In this document: positions 52,701 to 63,700 of the stretch, one piece after another | How the letters are laid out: each line of letters opens with the position of its first letter | Position numbering within the stretch: position 1 is the first letter of the stretch | Assembly (NCBI GenBank): GCA_030068145.1 | Contig: JAPJBO010000457.1 | Coordinates: forward strand, 1 to 64,000 | Direction of reading: 5' to 3' | Length of the DNA stretch: 64,000 nt | Origin: Diplonema papillatum | Taxonomy: Eukaryota; Euglenozoa; Diplonemea; Diplonemida; Diplonemidae | Notes under the pieces: model-generated | Database searches by the model: none | Told to the model about the DNA's origin: nothing | The model's input: only the letters and a program-made list of their open reading frames with translations | Position numbers and translations under genes: made by a program

Positions 52701-55700
52701 ACCGAGAAGCGATGGAGTCAGCATCTGCAGTTGACAACCGCCAGCATCGATCCATGCGTTGCAGGGAGGGAGTTTTTGCAGGATACGCGGTGTTATGCTG
52801 TCGTAAGACGAAAGACATCACAGCAGAGGAAGCAGGGCGGCTTCTTCGATATCTCGTTCGCCTGAGGCTATCGGCATCATTCGCGGATGGCGATGCTTCG
52901 AAGTTGGCCTCCGTGGATGCGGAGTGTCTTCACAACATGGCTCAGGCAATCCCGCATGTCACACACATCCTTGGGAATCAGCATCTTACAGAGGCACTAC
53001 AAGAAGCGTACCCAAAAGTCCCGAGTGACCTGACGTGGAAGCGTCACGGTACTGTGTTCATCGCGCAAAATCCAGACTCGGGCGTTTTGTATGCCATCAA
53101 CGTCCACAACGGGCACGTTCTTGTTGACGGGTTCCCGTTGCACTCGCTGCCGGCTGAGGTACTCCAGTCGAGTCTTTACGAGTGGACGTTTGGAAACAAA
53201 GACTTTGAGGTCGTGCGCGAGGGAAACTGCTGGCGTACACCCCGTCCTCACGAAGGGTTCTCGTACGCATTTTCGTTGAAGGAAGAGGGGGGAGTGAGCA
53301 TCGTCGAGACTGACGAGAATCTTCAAACGGATCTCGAGCTTGCCGATCCCAACTCGTCTGCATTTTCAGAGATTCCAATACGCTTCCGCGAGATGTGTTC
53401 CTTCTGGGTGGCGCGTGAGGCCGAGACAGTCGTCGTTAGAGGAAAATACTACCGGGACAGAGCCATCTGCCTTATAATGACTGGAGTCACCTCTGCCACC
53501 GCAACTGTGAACACGGTCCCAAGAGAACGAAGCCTGCAGAGCTGGATTGAACTCTCCGCAATGAAGCGTGATCTCGGCCGACTGATGCTACCACAGTCTG
53601 ATGTCGTCAGAAGTATTGGGAGCCATTTCTTCGGCAGAATTGACGACCCGGCCTTTGTGTACCTTGAGATTTTACCTGGGACGAAATCGAACACGCCTGT
53701 ACTGAGGTGGTCGTTGCAACGACTCGAGATGCAGTTCGAGTTGCGAGAAGACGGATGTATCGTCTCATTAGATCGAACAGGTTACAAACTTGCTTCGTGT
53801 CAGCAGCTACCAGAGGTGATTAGTCGCTTCACGAACTACATTGTTCTTGAGCGAAGTGATCCCAGTGCAGAACGAGAGACTGTGCTAATCGTACCGGATT
53901 GTGATGTTGAGCGCACTCCTTCAGGAACCGCGCACTTAAATCTTCCTCTTGAGGCAACTGCACCGCTGAAATCATTTGCGTACAGTCTACACCCACGCCT
54001 CCACGTGCTGCGAGCGGAGTCAACCAAGAGTAGATTGCACCTGGCCGCGATTCTCGCAGCCAGGGGCACATTGCTTCCAGATGACATCAACGGGAAGTCA
54101 GGAGCTCTCGTTGCACTCGACCTTGTCCGGCAGTGCCTCAGATGGAGTCCGCTGTCTGACCCGGAGCTTGATAAGCTGGCCGACGTGGCGCTCTACACAG
54201 CCGGGTTCCCCGTTCTGGGAGTCTCGTGTTCTATCTTGGCGAGAGAGTCAGCGAGACTCAGTGTTCTCTACCCTGATGAGGACGCCACCAACCTCATGCT
54301 CGACGATTGCGTGGACGAGTACAAAATACAGCTCGCCCGAGGGCTTCAGCGCTGCGGGGTGTCTCGTCTTGAGGAAGAGGAACATTTTGTCGGCGCCCGG
54401 TTCAAGCTGCCAATGGTCCATTTAGTTCGCAGGGATGCCGTCATCGATTTTGACGCCGAACAGGAAATCTTTCACTCGGTCACGGATGCTCTCGAAAAAG
54501 CCGTCACCATCCGTAAAGGTAGCGCCGACGGGGTCGTCGGCGACAGCCTTCCTCTGCATAATGCAGGAAAGTTCTTTCGGAAGAGCGATTCGTTAGCCCA
54601 GCAAGTGCTAGGCGAGCTGCAAGACAGCTGGAAGGCGAATCTGCAAGCCGAAGCTGCCAGTCTGACCAAGTCTGTCGCGAGTACCACCGAGCAGCTCTTG
54701 AAACTGCAGGAAAAGACAAGCGCCGCCTCTGCAAAGCTCTTGTGTCACCTGGTCGAAGTCTTCGAGTCACAGTTCCTGGCCGTCGACCATCCCGACGAGC
54801 AAGCCCCTGGCAGCGGCGCGGAGCTGCGCTTGACGCGCCGAAGCCTGACCGCCCAGTACGCCGCCAACCAGCGTAGCAAGATCTCGCCATCGGAGTTCAT
54901 CGAACTGCTGTGGAGTGACGCTGTCCTCGACGACCTGCTGCCGCTCTTCACGGAACCCGTGAAGAAGGCTTTCCGGAGGGCGGCATTCTTACTCGTGCAG
55001 TTGTGGGTCATGGAAGACAAAATCAACTACCTCGAGAACTTGTTGTCCGACCCGGAACAAGTTCAAAACCCGGAAGATCTCTCGTGGAGCATCGCGCAGG
55101 AGTTCGCCCGCCGATCGTGGGATGTGGAGATATACCCACGGTGGCTTGGATTTGAAGCTGTGAGCAGGATTCGGATCAGACCGGAACAGGCAAGGTTAGC
55201 GAAGACCTTGATTCACGGCAGCCCGGGGGGCATCATGCAGTTGAACATGGGTCTTGGGAAGACTAGAGTTGTCTTGCCTATTGTACTGCTGCATTTGACA
55301 CAGGAAAAGGTACGGATGGTGCGTGTCTTTTTCCTGACACCGCTTCTGCGGGAAGGGCTTGATTTCATGCGTCGCACGCTCACTGCGAGCCTCTTTCGGA
55401 TCCCAGTTCTCGAGCTGCCATTCGAGAGGACCACCCAGGTGGATGCAACGATGTTGCGATCTTACCGCCTGGCCCTCGAAAGGTGTAGAGACCTTCACGG
55501 TTTCGTGGCCGTCACGCCGGAGTTTGTGCTGTCGCTCGCCCTCAAGAAGCGTGAAGCGCAGCTGCAAGGCGGCGATTTGTACAGGGCGTTCGAAAAACAT
55601 ACGACCATTGACTACCTTTCAATCCTGGATGAAAGTGACGCGCTGCTTCACCCGAAGTACGAACTCGTCTACGCGATGGGGGATGCTGCACCGCTTTCAT

Positions 55701-58387
55701 CTGGGCAGAGCAGGTGGGAGGCAGCTCATGCGCTTCTCAGAGTTCTCGCATGCCCGTGCGAAGTGCTTCGTGAGGTCTTTGCCTCACCGGAAGTTGTCAG
55801 TCTGACAACAAGCTTCCCGTCGGCTTCCTTCCAGCCCATACGGTTTCTGCGAGGAGAGGCTTTCCAGAAGAACAAAGCTCGTATTCGCCTTTCCATGGCG
55901 GAACAGCTGTGCTCAGAGCCGCCTCACGAACTGAGATGGATGGGAAGTCTGCAGAAGAAGCAAAGGGATCAGCTGCTGAAGGCTATTACCGACGGAAACT
56001 GCACCGTCGATAGTAGTTTACTCGAGGGCTTGTCAGCAGACCCGGTTCACCAGGAGCACGTGTTATCGTTACGAGGGCTTCTGGCATACGATGTCCTCTT
56101 CAGTGCGTTGGAGAAGAGACATCGTGTCGACTATGGGGTCGACAAGTCTCGAAAGCCACCCAGGCAGCTGGCCGTGCCGTTTCGAGGAAGTGACATGCCA
56201 GCTGCACGCGCAGAGTTTAGCCATGCTGACTCCGTAGTTGTTCTGACAACATTAAGCTTCTACTATTCGGGCATCACATGGAACCAGCTTGTGCAGGCTA
56301 TCACCGCACTCCTTGAGCTTTCACTTACGTCAGCCGAGCTTTACTACCATCGGTGGCTGGTGACAATGAACCAGCAACTCGACGAAGACGAGGTGACGCG
56401 GATTGACAATGTGAGCAAGCTGGATGTTACATCGAACGTGCAGCAAGCGATCCTGGAGAAGGCGTTCTGCTTTTCACCAGAAGCCATCAACTTCTGGCTG
56501 GGGGTGTGCGTGTTTCCATCCGAAATATCAGAGTTTCCGAACCGCTTGAAGCAATCAGCTTGGGACCTCGCAAGTGGGCCCACAATCGGGTTTTCTGGCA
56601 CGAATGACTTCCACCGAATGCTCCCGCTGACGGTCAGGCAGGTGCTTGACGATAAGATTCGCACCTTTGCGACGAATGGACACATGCTTGATGTCATCCT
56701 CAAGTCGTCGGAAGTCGTGCTGCTTCCACCGCCGGGCAAGATGCCACTGTGGGAGAAGGTTCTTGAATGTGCTGTCGCTCAGAGCGAAGGTGGCGTTCGC
56801 GCTCTGGTGGACACCGGTGCGTTGCTCTCAGGGGTATCGAACGAGAACGCGGCGAAGTATCTTAACAAGCACCTGAACGCATCCTTCCTCGCTGTTCTGT
56901 ACAGCGACTCGCACTGTTGGCAGGTGTTGGAAAGGAATGGTCGGTGCCTTCCGCTCGGGTCGTCGCCTGTTCACGAGCGTGATTCGTTCGTCATTTTCGA
57001 CGAGGCACACTGCCGTGGCGCTGACATGCGGATGCAGCGAACGGCAGTAGGTCTCATCACACTCGGACCACAACTGTGCAAAGACAAGTTCATGCAAGGT
57101 GCCGGCCGCATGCGAGCCCTTGGGGCCGGTCAGCGTCTTGAGATCCTCGTTGTTGAGGAAATTGCCCACGGTATCAACGGAAAGAGGAACGCCCTCACCA
57201 CAACCTCCTGGATGCAGAGCTCGGCAACTTCTGTCGCACAGGACATCACAGTCAACGACATCCTCCTATGGCTTGTCCTCAACACGCTTGAAGGCAACCG
57301 ACTACTACTTCCACATTGGACGGGAAACGGCGCCCATTTCGTTCTCGGCCGTGAAGACGGTGGTGCGCCGCTTGAGGATGACGGTCCTCCTCTCGATACG
57401 CTGTACTGCGGAAGATGCTCCGACAAGAAGCTACTCGAAGCGGATCAAGAAGCGCGCCTTGCAAAGTTGGAGCTGGGTGAGGATCTTTTGAAGAGAGTAG
57501 CCATTTGTGAGACCGGGAGCAACTTCCTCGTGCAGTCGCATGACGAGGAGTGCGAAAGAGAGACGGAGCACGAGAGGGAAACTGAGGAAGAGAAGGAAGA
57601 GGAGGTGCCTAAGTTGACACCGAGCGCCGAGAAGTGGTGGGATGCGTCTCCCCTTGTCTCTGCTCAAGACGTTGACGATGTCAAGCGGGCCATACTTCCC
57701 GGCGTCTATTCACTCGCGGACGTTGTATCAGACATGTTTTCCAGCTCCAAGGTCCTTTCCCAGTACATCAACATGCCCACGTCACAGGTGTGGGTCACGA
57801 GCAACTTTTTGCATGCTGTGGATGGAACGCACATCGATCAGTACCTTCGGCTGGCAGACGCAATACTCGTCGTTCCGACCTGCAAGGACAGCCCCGACTC
57901 TGCGCTCTTTGTGCTTTCAGAGTTTGAAGCTGAGCGTGTTCTGCAGCTTCTTCACGCACACCCAGGTGCGGCATGCGCGGTCACGTTGGTGAACTGGTGT
58001 TTCCTACGCACATCTGAAGGAACGAAAGCGATTGAACTGGCGACTCAACCTGCACCGGCGCCTCGCACGCACGCGCAGCTAGCCGCCCTGCAGCTTTTTG
58101 GAGGGGAGACGAAGTATTGCTGGCGCAAGCAGGAAGCCGACAGAATGTCTTCCCTTGGACAGCTTCTTCGACCGGACTCCAAGAGGGCCGTACTCGAGCT
58201 TCTGCGCATGCGCCAGACGCAGGCGCAGTATGATATGTCGGATCTTCAGTCTGTGATCGAGCAGTTGAACATCACGCATGCAAGAGACAACCCGGAAGAA
58301 GTTGCACCGCCCGCCGAGAATTGGCACGGTATCACCTTGTCTGCTGCCCGCTCCGTCTGGAGTTCTTTATACAGATCATCACGCTGA
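49781..58387 (+). CDS. Giant DUF3638/DUF3645 protein, copy 2 (2868 aa)
   Basis: Tandem paralogue of copy 1, same strand, intronless, starting at ACCATGGCTGGCCAGGC (49781). Same architecture: unfamiliar N-terminal about 1760 residues; Walker A GLGKT at 1824-1828; DESD at 1950-1953; DEAH at 2407-2410; TLGPQLCKDKFMQGAGRMRA; acidic Glu-rich stretch before the C-terminal about 250 residues. Most residues match copy 1, but divergence is uneven. It is strong in the linker near residues 600-640 (an inserted KFQKAARRLEKS helix) and near 1500-1620, and very low, including at silent sites, around the DUF3645 core. The C-terminus (PPAENWHGITLSAARSVWSS) is probably the ancestral tail, since copy 1's tail coincides with a repeat. 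A helicase-like or ATP-driven remodelling role is inference; no function is established. Confidence 0.85.
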   Translation: MAGQAAGDAALLLANELRAAPPEFEFEDAVNLLKRFCQAKQAQAARSFSLVSASAHQPLRISLSSECLQRVVLWADRVFEVLPRFACALVRSPVSPFDGADDVVTVEVLALEAWTHQVRSYFVEDGTERVTGAECTGSIVLSCGSMASEVFAEFCTEFHKLLAAATTKMKLPFTPGVVAGVVKQAVRVVTERAAGDPEASEPAFIHARTGFTDAKHLAAQEGAMARAFLREVARHALTEEPGDFSVAQSRSDLGTGLLQVEMCAWVLERHVAEIELEEQVDVADLDVAAGLLRRIAADCSGLSSQGLSVEGVDACCLSIKERLDSLQRLHWDEEANEYQLPELVSVAQSPEDHVRPPAVQLTPLSEECPAVSVRNTAIVAQRCDNVPLLSDAADFATLNAFKSLFPLSKDSELLILAAVERVFWSKCTSCLEARGALPLSEIDEMSRAQTWYRSVLHGVLSCESTFSSRALSIGVAYLRSKEMLVVWAAACLTHRACEANTGPWNGGLELFRLPIAAKELQYLVLRSAAEVDAMKTVASYLERCSCRTGGAIFDSSALKTLATGVVKRHAGLRQLCQAIRAADDSRVQRRWDAVQEQKRQLELLRAELAEKECEANSFHKFQKAARRLEKSIAETRRRIADQDVPPAPVYMSLPSKDAEANVVVLFLSCPAPLAQLFSLLFEAQDMLLPREPKSPTTNAFSLGVFEAPCGNNGTTWVDYVNSHRARSAHTGHVYLSWSRSDQRPRRWGPSTVSWYTSKDDGVWWPDECSKRLCWVQGRDPFFGSAKERMTAEVYTEALPQGIFKPLQWAMYVSTSDELDLTRSNKWIADQARLRQVSGFDKKALQAFTCLRAGPRQQHRRVCSLLREDLLCLTNKAVRTLLRQAMHNVGPVTRKYQDLVWHFDSELHGLRDVLMRVVAEKVDTLRDLMREADSALIISDLCSYITEWEAGDDAQELAESAEEMCWSWAVSARNDREAMESASAVDNRQHRSMRCREGVFAGYAVLCCRKTKDITAEEAGRLLRYLVRLRLSASFADGDASKLASVDAECLHNMAQAIPHVTHILGNQHLTEALQEAYPKVPSDLTWKRHGTVFIAQNPDSGVLYAINVHNGHVLVDGFPLHSLPAEVLQSSLYEWTFGNKDFEVVREGNCWRTPRPHEGFSYAFSLKEEGGVSIVETDENLQTDLELADPNSSAFSEIPIRFREMCSFWVAREAETVVVRGKYYRDRAICLIMTGVTSATATVNTVPRERSLQSWIELSAMKRDLGRLMLPQSDVVRSIGSHFFGRIDDPAFVYLEILPGTKSNTPVLRWSLQRLEMQFELREDGCIVSLDRTGYKLASCQQLPEVISRFTNYIVLERSDPSAERETVLIVPDCDVERTPSGTAHLNLPLEATAPLKSFAYSLHPRLHVLRAESTKSRLHLAAILAARGTLLPDDINGKSGALVALDLVRQCLRWSPLSDPELDKLADVALYTAGFPVLGVSCSILARESARLSVLYPDEDATNLMLDDCVDEYKIQLARGLQRCGVSRLEEEEHFVGARFKLPMVHLVRRDAVIDFDAEQEIFHSVTDALEKAVTIRKGSADGVVGDSLPLHNAGKFFRKSDSLAQQVLGELQDSWKANLQAEAASLTKSVASTTEQLLKLQEKTSAASAKLLCHLVEVFESQFLAVDHPDEQAPGSGAELRLTRRSLTAQYAANQRSKISPSEFIELLWSDAVLDDLLPLFTEPVKKAFRRAAFLLVQLWVMEDKINYLENLLSDPEQVQNPEDLSWSIAQEFARRSWDVEIYPRWLGFEAVSRIRIRPEQARLAKTLIHGSPGGIMQLNMGLGKTRVVLPIVLLHLTQEKVRMVRVFFLTPLLREGLDFMRRTLTASLFRIPVLELPFERTTQVDATMLRSYRLALERCRDLHGFVAVTPEFVLSLALKKREAQLQGGDLYRAFEKHTTIDYLSILDESDALLHPKYELVYAMGDAAPLSSGQSRWEAAHALLRVLACPCEVLREVFASPEVVSLTTSFPSASFQPIRFLRGEAFQKNKARIRLSMAEQLCSEPPHELRWMGSLQKKQRDQLLKAITDGNCTVDSSLLEGLSADPVHQEHVLSLRGLLAYDVLFSALEKRHRVDYGVDKSRKPPRQLAVPFRGSDMPAARAEFSHADSVVVLTTLSFYYSGITWNQLVQAITALLELSLTSAELYYHRWLVTMNQQLDEDEVTRIDNVSKLDVTSNVQQAILEKAFCFSPEAINFWLGVCVFPSEISEFPNRLKQSAWDLASGPTIGFSGTNDFHRMLPLTVRQVLDDKIRTFATNGHMLDVILKSSEVVLLPPPGKMPLWEKVLECAVAQSEGGVRALVDTGALLSGVSNENAAKYLNKHLNASFLAVLYSDSHCWQVLERNGRCLPLGSSPVHERDSFVIFDEAHCRGADMRMQRTAVGLITLGPQLCKDKFMQGAGRMRALGAGQRLEILVVEEIAHGINGKRNALTTTSWMQSSATSVAQDITVNDILLWLVLNTLEGNRLLLPHWTGNGAHFVLGREDGGAPLEDDGPPLDTLYCGRCSDKKLLEADQEARLAKLELGEDLLKRVAICETGSNFLVQSHDEECERETEHERETEEEKEEEVPKLTPSAEKWWDASPLVSAQDVDDVKRAILPGVYSLADVVSDMFSSSKVLSQYINMPTSQVWVTSNFLHAVDGTHIDQYLRLADAILVVPTCKDSPDSALFVLSEFEAERVLQLLHAHPGAACAVTLVNWCFLRTSEGTKAIELATQPAPAPRTHAQLAALQLFGGETKYCWRKQEADRMSSLGQLLRPDSKRAVLELLRMRQTQAQYDMSDLQSVIEQLNITHARDNPEEVAPPAENWHGITLSAARSVWSSLYRSSR

Positions 58388-60792
58388 ACAACCCAACCTT
58401 ATCAACCCTATTCACTGGCGCGCTTTCCTAGAGACACGTCAAACAGAAGCCAGGAACCGGGATCTTCCTGACGAGCACGCAACCCGGTGAACATATTCAA
58501 GAGTCGAAGATAAGCGTCGAAACTTCCTGGCTTTTCACGCCGTAGCAGAACGACCACACCCTACCCAATCCCAAGCACCCTCTAAACGCGTTAAGGGACT
58601 TCACAAGGTTTCACAACGGAGTGACACAACACCGAAACGAGCTGCACCCTCTTACTTTCCTCAACCCCCCTCCATACTCAAGCCTCTACGGTCAACCGGA
58701 GACTTTATAATACCGACCTTCTAATCCACAAATAACGCTAGAAGCAACACCATTTCAACCTAGCTACTGACTGACTTGTGCACGGGATGAAAGGAATGGT
58801 CTGGACGTACCTATGCCCGCCACAACGAGATACATGAGCCAGTCTGTGTTTTTCGCGGGGGGCCTCGTTGCCTCGGTTCCCGCCGCTTTCCGCTTCGCGT
58901 GCCACACCCTTTGACTTGTTTTGTGTAAACAATGCATTGTTGTACTAAGAATTAGTAGTTGGCAGCGTACTACCAAAGCAGGAGAGTTCCGCTAGTGCGT
59001 ACAAACAAAAGAAAGCGCCACACTAATTTTTTATTGTGTTCTCGGAATAGTCAGCGCGGTAGCGATGGCAGCGAGAACACATATAGGTGGGCGGGGAGAG
59101 GCCCTGAGACTGCTAAGGCGTGACAACCCCGCCCCTGTCCCAGGGAGCCACTAGCCTGGCCCACCTGACGGTGGAGACCCACACCCTTTGCGCAGTTATC
59201 CATGGTTAAGAAGACGACTGAAAGCATAGACACAAAGATAGCTCAAAGCATCTGCAGAATAACACGAAAAGCCTCCAGGCAAAAACCCGTTTTCATATTT
59301 CTTCGATATTCACTGCGGCCCCGGCTTTCCCGGGTGTGGGCTTCTTGTTGCGGTATTGTCGGCAGGACAAAGAGATTGGTGCCTTGCGACAGCAACCGTA
59401 TGGTGGCCCCGCACTTCGGCGCCAATACCAGGACACAGCTACGGCACCGGCACCGAGACACGCTTCCTGAAGTTTGCTGAGGGAATTGGCACATCGAATT
59501 GTCATTGCTGCTCGTTAACCAATCCGGTGTCCAGAAAATACCGTCACCCAAAGGCACGACAGTATGTTGAAAATAGTTAAAGGTGTCGACAGCGAAAAGC
59601 AAAAGAAGAAAGCAAACCTACGCAATTTTTTTCTTGGTAGTGTTGCCGACTTCGAAGCCGTAGTCTTTGTGCCCTGCTTTGCAACGGCCTGAGGTTTCCG
59701 GCTCCGACGGAGGATTCATGACAGTACCACCGTGTGCTCATGAGTATCCATGCACATCCCCAATGGTCTGTATCGATACTTAGTGTGAAGGCTGCACTTC
59801 CTTCGCATACGTTTCGGGGTCCAGTCCACAGCACCCTTTCTCCGGCACCGATACACAACCTGCGCACGAAGGCTTGAACCTGGTCGCACAACATCGTGCC
59901 GATATGTTCACAGGCATCCCTTGCCCTGCTGTCGCCGATGGAGATACCGACCGGGTCCATTCATCCATCTTGCATTCAACTCCGCCAAAAAACAAGTGCT
60001 GGGGAGCCATCCTCGAGATGGCGTAGCCTTGTGCCCAGCTAGCGAAGCTTGGAAACGTAGGCACTTCTCTGATGCTGTACCCATCGGGGGTTGGATGTCA
60101 GCTGAAGGACCTTGCACGTATTGAAGAGGGCGATTCACTGAATTTTTTAATCCACCAGACACTTCTTCCGAACCACCGCGCACAGACCACTGATCTCTGA
60201 CACCATGGCCTCCTTGTGGTGGTCGCCCCATCTCGGGGGATGCGCTGCAGGCGTTGCGAGGTCAGAGATTGGGCTGCTGGTGAGTACGATTCCCGGTCCA
60301 GTTTTCATGTGTAGTGTGGTCGGCAACAAGAACGGATGGACTCTTTTAATTTTGAGCAGATCACATTACCTTCTCATCAATACGGCGTTCGCACACTTCG
60401 CTCCTGGGGTCAGCGAGGCAAGATGCTGCAGCACTCCTAGAAAGCGTTTTCGTCTTCAACGCTGATTCCGTTCGTTCGTTCCCATCATACCCCGCCGCCC
60501 CCGTTCGATATGCTGCCTCTCGACCCAATCCAACGTGAAACATTCCCCTCGTCCTTTCTCCACTTCTTTGCATGGTGGATGGCATGTGATCTCGCCTGGT
60601 TGGCCCATTGACATGGTCAACCGGCACCTCTATCCCATTCGCTAGCGAGCAAGTTATCAGGGTTCTGTCTGTCTCTCTTTCCTTCCCTTTCCGATGATGG
60701 ATAATTACTTCGGATGGCGTGGCGAACTCGATTACCCAAAACGTAAGCCTGATGAGGCCAAGCTCACGCCAACGACTTCGCAACTGACTCTG
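58388..60792. other. Intergenic, repeat-rich
   Basis: No gene recognised. Contains the dispersed repeat at 58917-59010 (partner 19203-19312), the inverse partner of the gene-1 tail repeat (59345-59475), and segments related to 48150-48240 and 48840-48960. The 176-codon minus frame at 60361-60891 has no recognisable domain. Confidence 0.5.
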
Positions 60793-63700
60793 ACATTTGA
60801 CACCCTGATGTGTACCAGTTCCCTGTACTACCCCCGTATTTCCTATGTAGTATGTACCGGTCCTGCTAGTTGAGAGTGCACACGACACCAAAACCTAAGG
60901 TCCCGGTGGCAGCAGGGAGCTGAAGGGAGCCATGCATAGAGGGCCACCTTTTTAGTACTAACAATCTTGCGGGTTGCCCTTCAATGTATTGTGCAGGCTA
61001 AAAAGACGTAGGCAGCGTGTTTTGGTGGTCGATCAGAATTCCTTACCTGAATATACACAGGGTAAATACAAGTGGGAAAACGATCACCGGCACGCACAAA
61101 CAAAACGAAGCGCCTGTCTTTTTTGAGGCGATGGCCGGTCTTCGTCGTGCACCTGGAACAGTGCCGACGTGGCGGCGGTTTCGCCTTTGGCGCCGTGGCT
61201 TACCCGTCGCGAAGAAATATATTGCAAGTGCCGAGAGTCTACCGGTGACATTCTTCCGGAGACATCACACCGGATCGATCTCAAGCGATCTAGCTGGCTC
61301 TAGAAATTGACGCCTCGATGTGTGTCAGTTCCCCGTACTACCCCTAAATAATAGTGCCGATCCTACTAGTTGAGAGAGCACACGACACGACACTCAAACT
61401 CAAGGTCACGGGTAGCAGCAGGGGGGTGCGGGTGGTTGGCCACACATAACCTGGCACCACCTTCTTTTGAGGCGATGACCGACGACGTCGCGGTCTCCGT
61501 GAGCCTGGCGTCTTGCAACTGGAACAGTGCCGACGTGGCGGCGGTTTCGCCTTTGGCGCCGTGGCGTACCCGTCGCGAAGAAATATATTGCAAGTGCCGA
61601 GAGTCTATCGGTGACATTCTTCCGGAGACATCACACCGGATCGATCTCAAGCGATCTAGCTGGCTCTAGAAATTGACGCCTCGATGTGTGTCAGTTCCCC
61701 GTACTACCCCTAAATAATATGTGCCGATCCTACTAGTTGAGAGAGCACACGACACGACACTCAAACTCAAGGTCACGGGTAGCAGCAGGGGGGTGCGGGT
61801 GGTTGGCCGGTTGGCCACACATAACCTGGCACCACCTTCTTTTGAGGCGATGGCCGACGACGTCGCAGTCTCCGTGAGCCCGGCGTCTTGCAACTGGAAC
61901 AGTGCCGACGTGGCGGCGGTTTCGCCTTTGGCGCCGTGGCGTACCCGTCGCGAAGAAATATATTGCAAGTGCCGAGAGTCTACCGGTGACATTCTTCCGG
62001 AGACATCACACCGGATCGATCTCAAGCGATCTAAGCTGGCTCTAGAAATTGACGCCTCGATGTGTGTCAGTTCCCCGTACTACCCCTAATTAATATGTGC
62101 CGATCCTACTAGTTGAGAGAGCACACGACACGACACCCAAACTCAAGGTCACGGGTGGCAGCAGGGGTGCGGGTGGTTGGCCACACATAACCTGGCACCA
62201 CCTTCTTTTGAGGCGATGGCCGACGACGTCGCGGTCTCCGTGAGCCCGGCGTCTTGCAACTGGAACAGTGCCGACGTGGCGGTCTCGCCGCTGGGCGCCG
62301 TGGCCCCAAATGTATCCCAAATGCCGAGTTTACAAGAGACTCCGGAGGCTGCTCTAAACAATTGAAACCCCTCTATCCCGATTCATCGAGGGAATCCTTG
62401 AGGCACCTAAACGTACAGGGTACTTGGGTTGTTTGGGCAAATCAATTTGCTTTCAATGAGCTTCCCGTACCTCCCCAGTAGTGACTTTACAAAACCCGTG
62501 TCCTCATGCGATGTAACTACTCTGAAAATTGACACCCCGATGTAGGCCAGTTTCCTGTACTACCTTCCTATATTTGTACCCATCCTACTAGTTGAGAGCA
62601 CACGACACCCAAACTCAAGGTCACGGGTGGCAGCGGGGGGGTGCGGGTGGGTAGCCACGCATAACCTGGGACCACCTTCTTTTGAGGCGATGGCCGACGA
62701 TGTTGCGGTCTCGAGCCCTGCGTCGTGCAACTGGAACCGTGCCGACGTGGCGGCGGTCTGGCAGGTTCCGCAGGGCGGCGCCGCCCTGCAGGTCGCGACG
62801 CGCCGGCCGCTCGTCCTCCCGATTTTTACCGATCCTAGTAGTTAAAAGAGCACCCGACATCCAAACCCAGGTCCCGGGTGGTGCGCAGGTGGGAGCCACG
62901 CATAGGGGACCACCTTATTCTGACGACGACGTTGCGGTCTCCGTGAGCCCGGCGTCGTGCAGCTGGAACATGGCGGCGGTCTCGCCGCTGGGTGCCGTGG
63001 CGTACGCGTCGCGGTGCAGGTCGCGCCGCGCCGGCCGCTCGTCCTCCCCGCGCACGTGAAGTGCCTCACGCTGTTCTCCGGCGCGGGGACAAGCGACCAC
63101 ATAGTCGGCGTGACGTGGCGGCGGGCTCTCCTTTGGGCGCCGTGGCGTACGCGTCGCGAAGAGAATATGGTCCACGTGCCGAGAGTCGATCGGCGATTCC
63201 AGAGACTTTACAAAACCCGTCATCCTCATGCGATCTAGCTGGCTCTAAAAATTGACGCCTCGATGTGTGCCAGTTCCCTGTACTACCTTCCTATATATTA
63301 TGTACTGATCCTAGTAGTTAAAAGAGCACACGACAACCGAACCCAGGTCCCGGGTGGTGCGCGGGTGGGAGCCACGCATAGGGGACCACCTTATTCTGAG
63401 GCGATGGCCGACGACGTTGCGGTCTCCGTGAGCCCGGCGTCGTGCAGCTGGAACAGTGCCGACGTGGCGGCGGTCTCGCCGCTGGGTGCCGTGGCGTACG
63501 CGTCGCGGCACACCATGCCTGCAGGTCGCGCCGCGCCGGCCGCTCGTCCTCCCCGCGCACGTGAAGTGCCTCACGCTGTTCTCTCCGGCGCGGGGACAGG
63601 TGACTACATAGTCGGCATGGCGTGGCGGCGGGCTCGCCTTTGGGCGCCGTGGCGTACGCGTCACGGAGAAAATATGTTCCACGTGCCGGGAGTCGATCGG

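Noticed and set aside
38387-58387. Ubiquitin hydrolase function for the giant proteins
   Set aside because: Automatic annotations of the family use this label, but I see no OTU/UCH catalytic Cys-His arrangement; only DUF3638/DUF3645 landmarks are visible.
59030-59200. Possible tRNA or small structured RNA in GC-rich segment
   Set aside because: No A/B box pair or cloverleaf could be assembled by eye.
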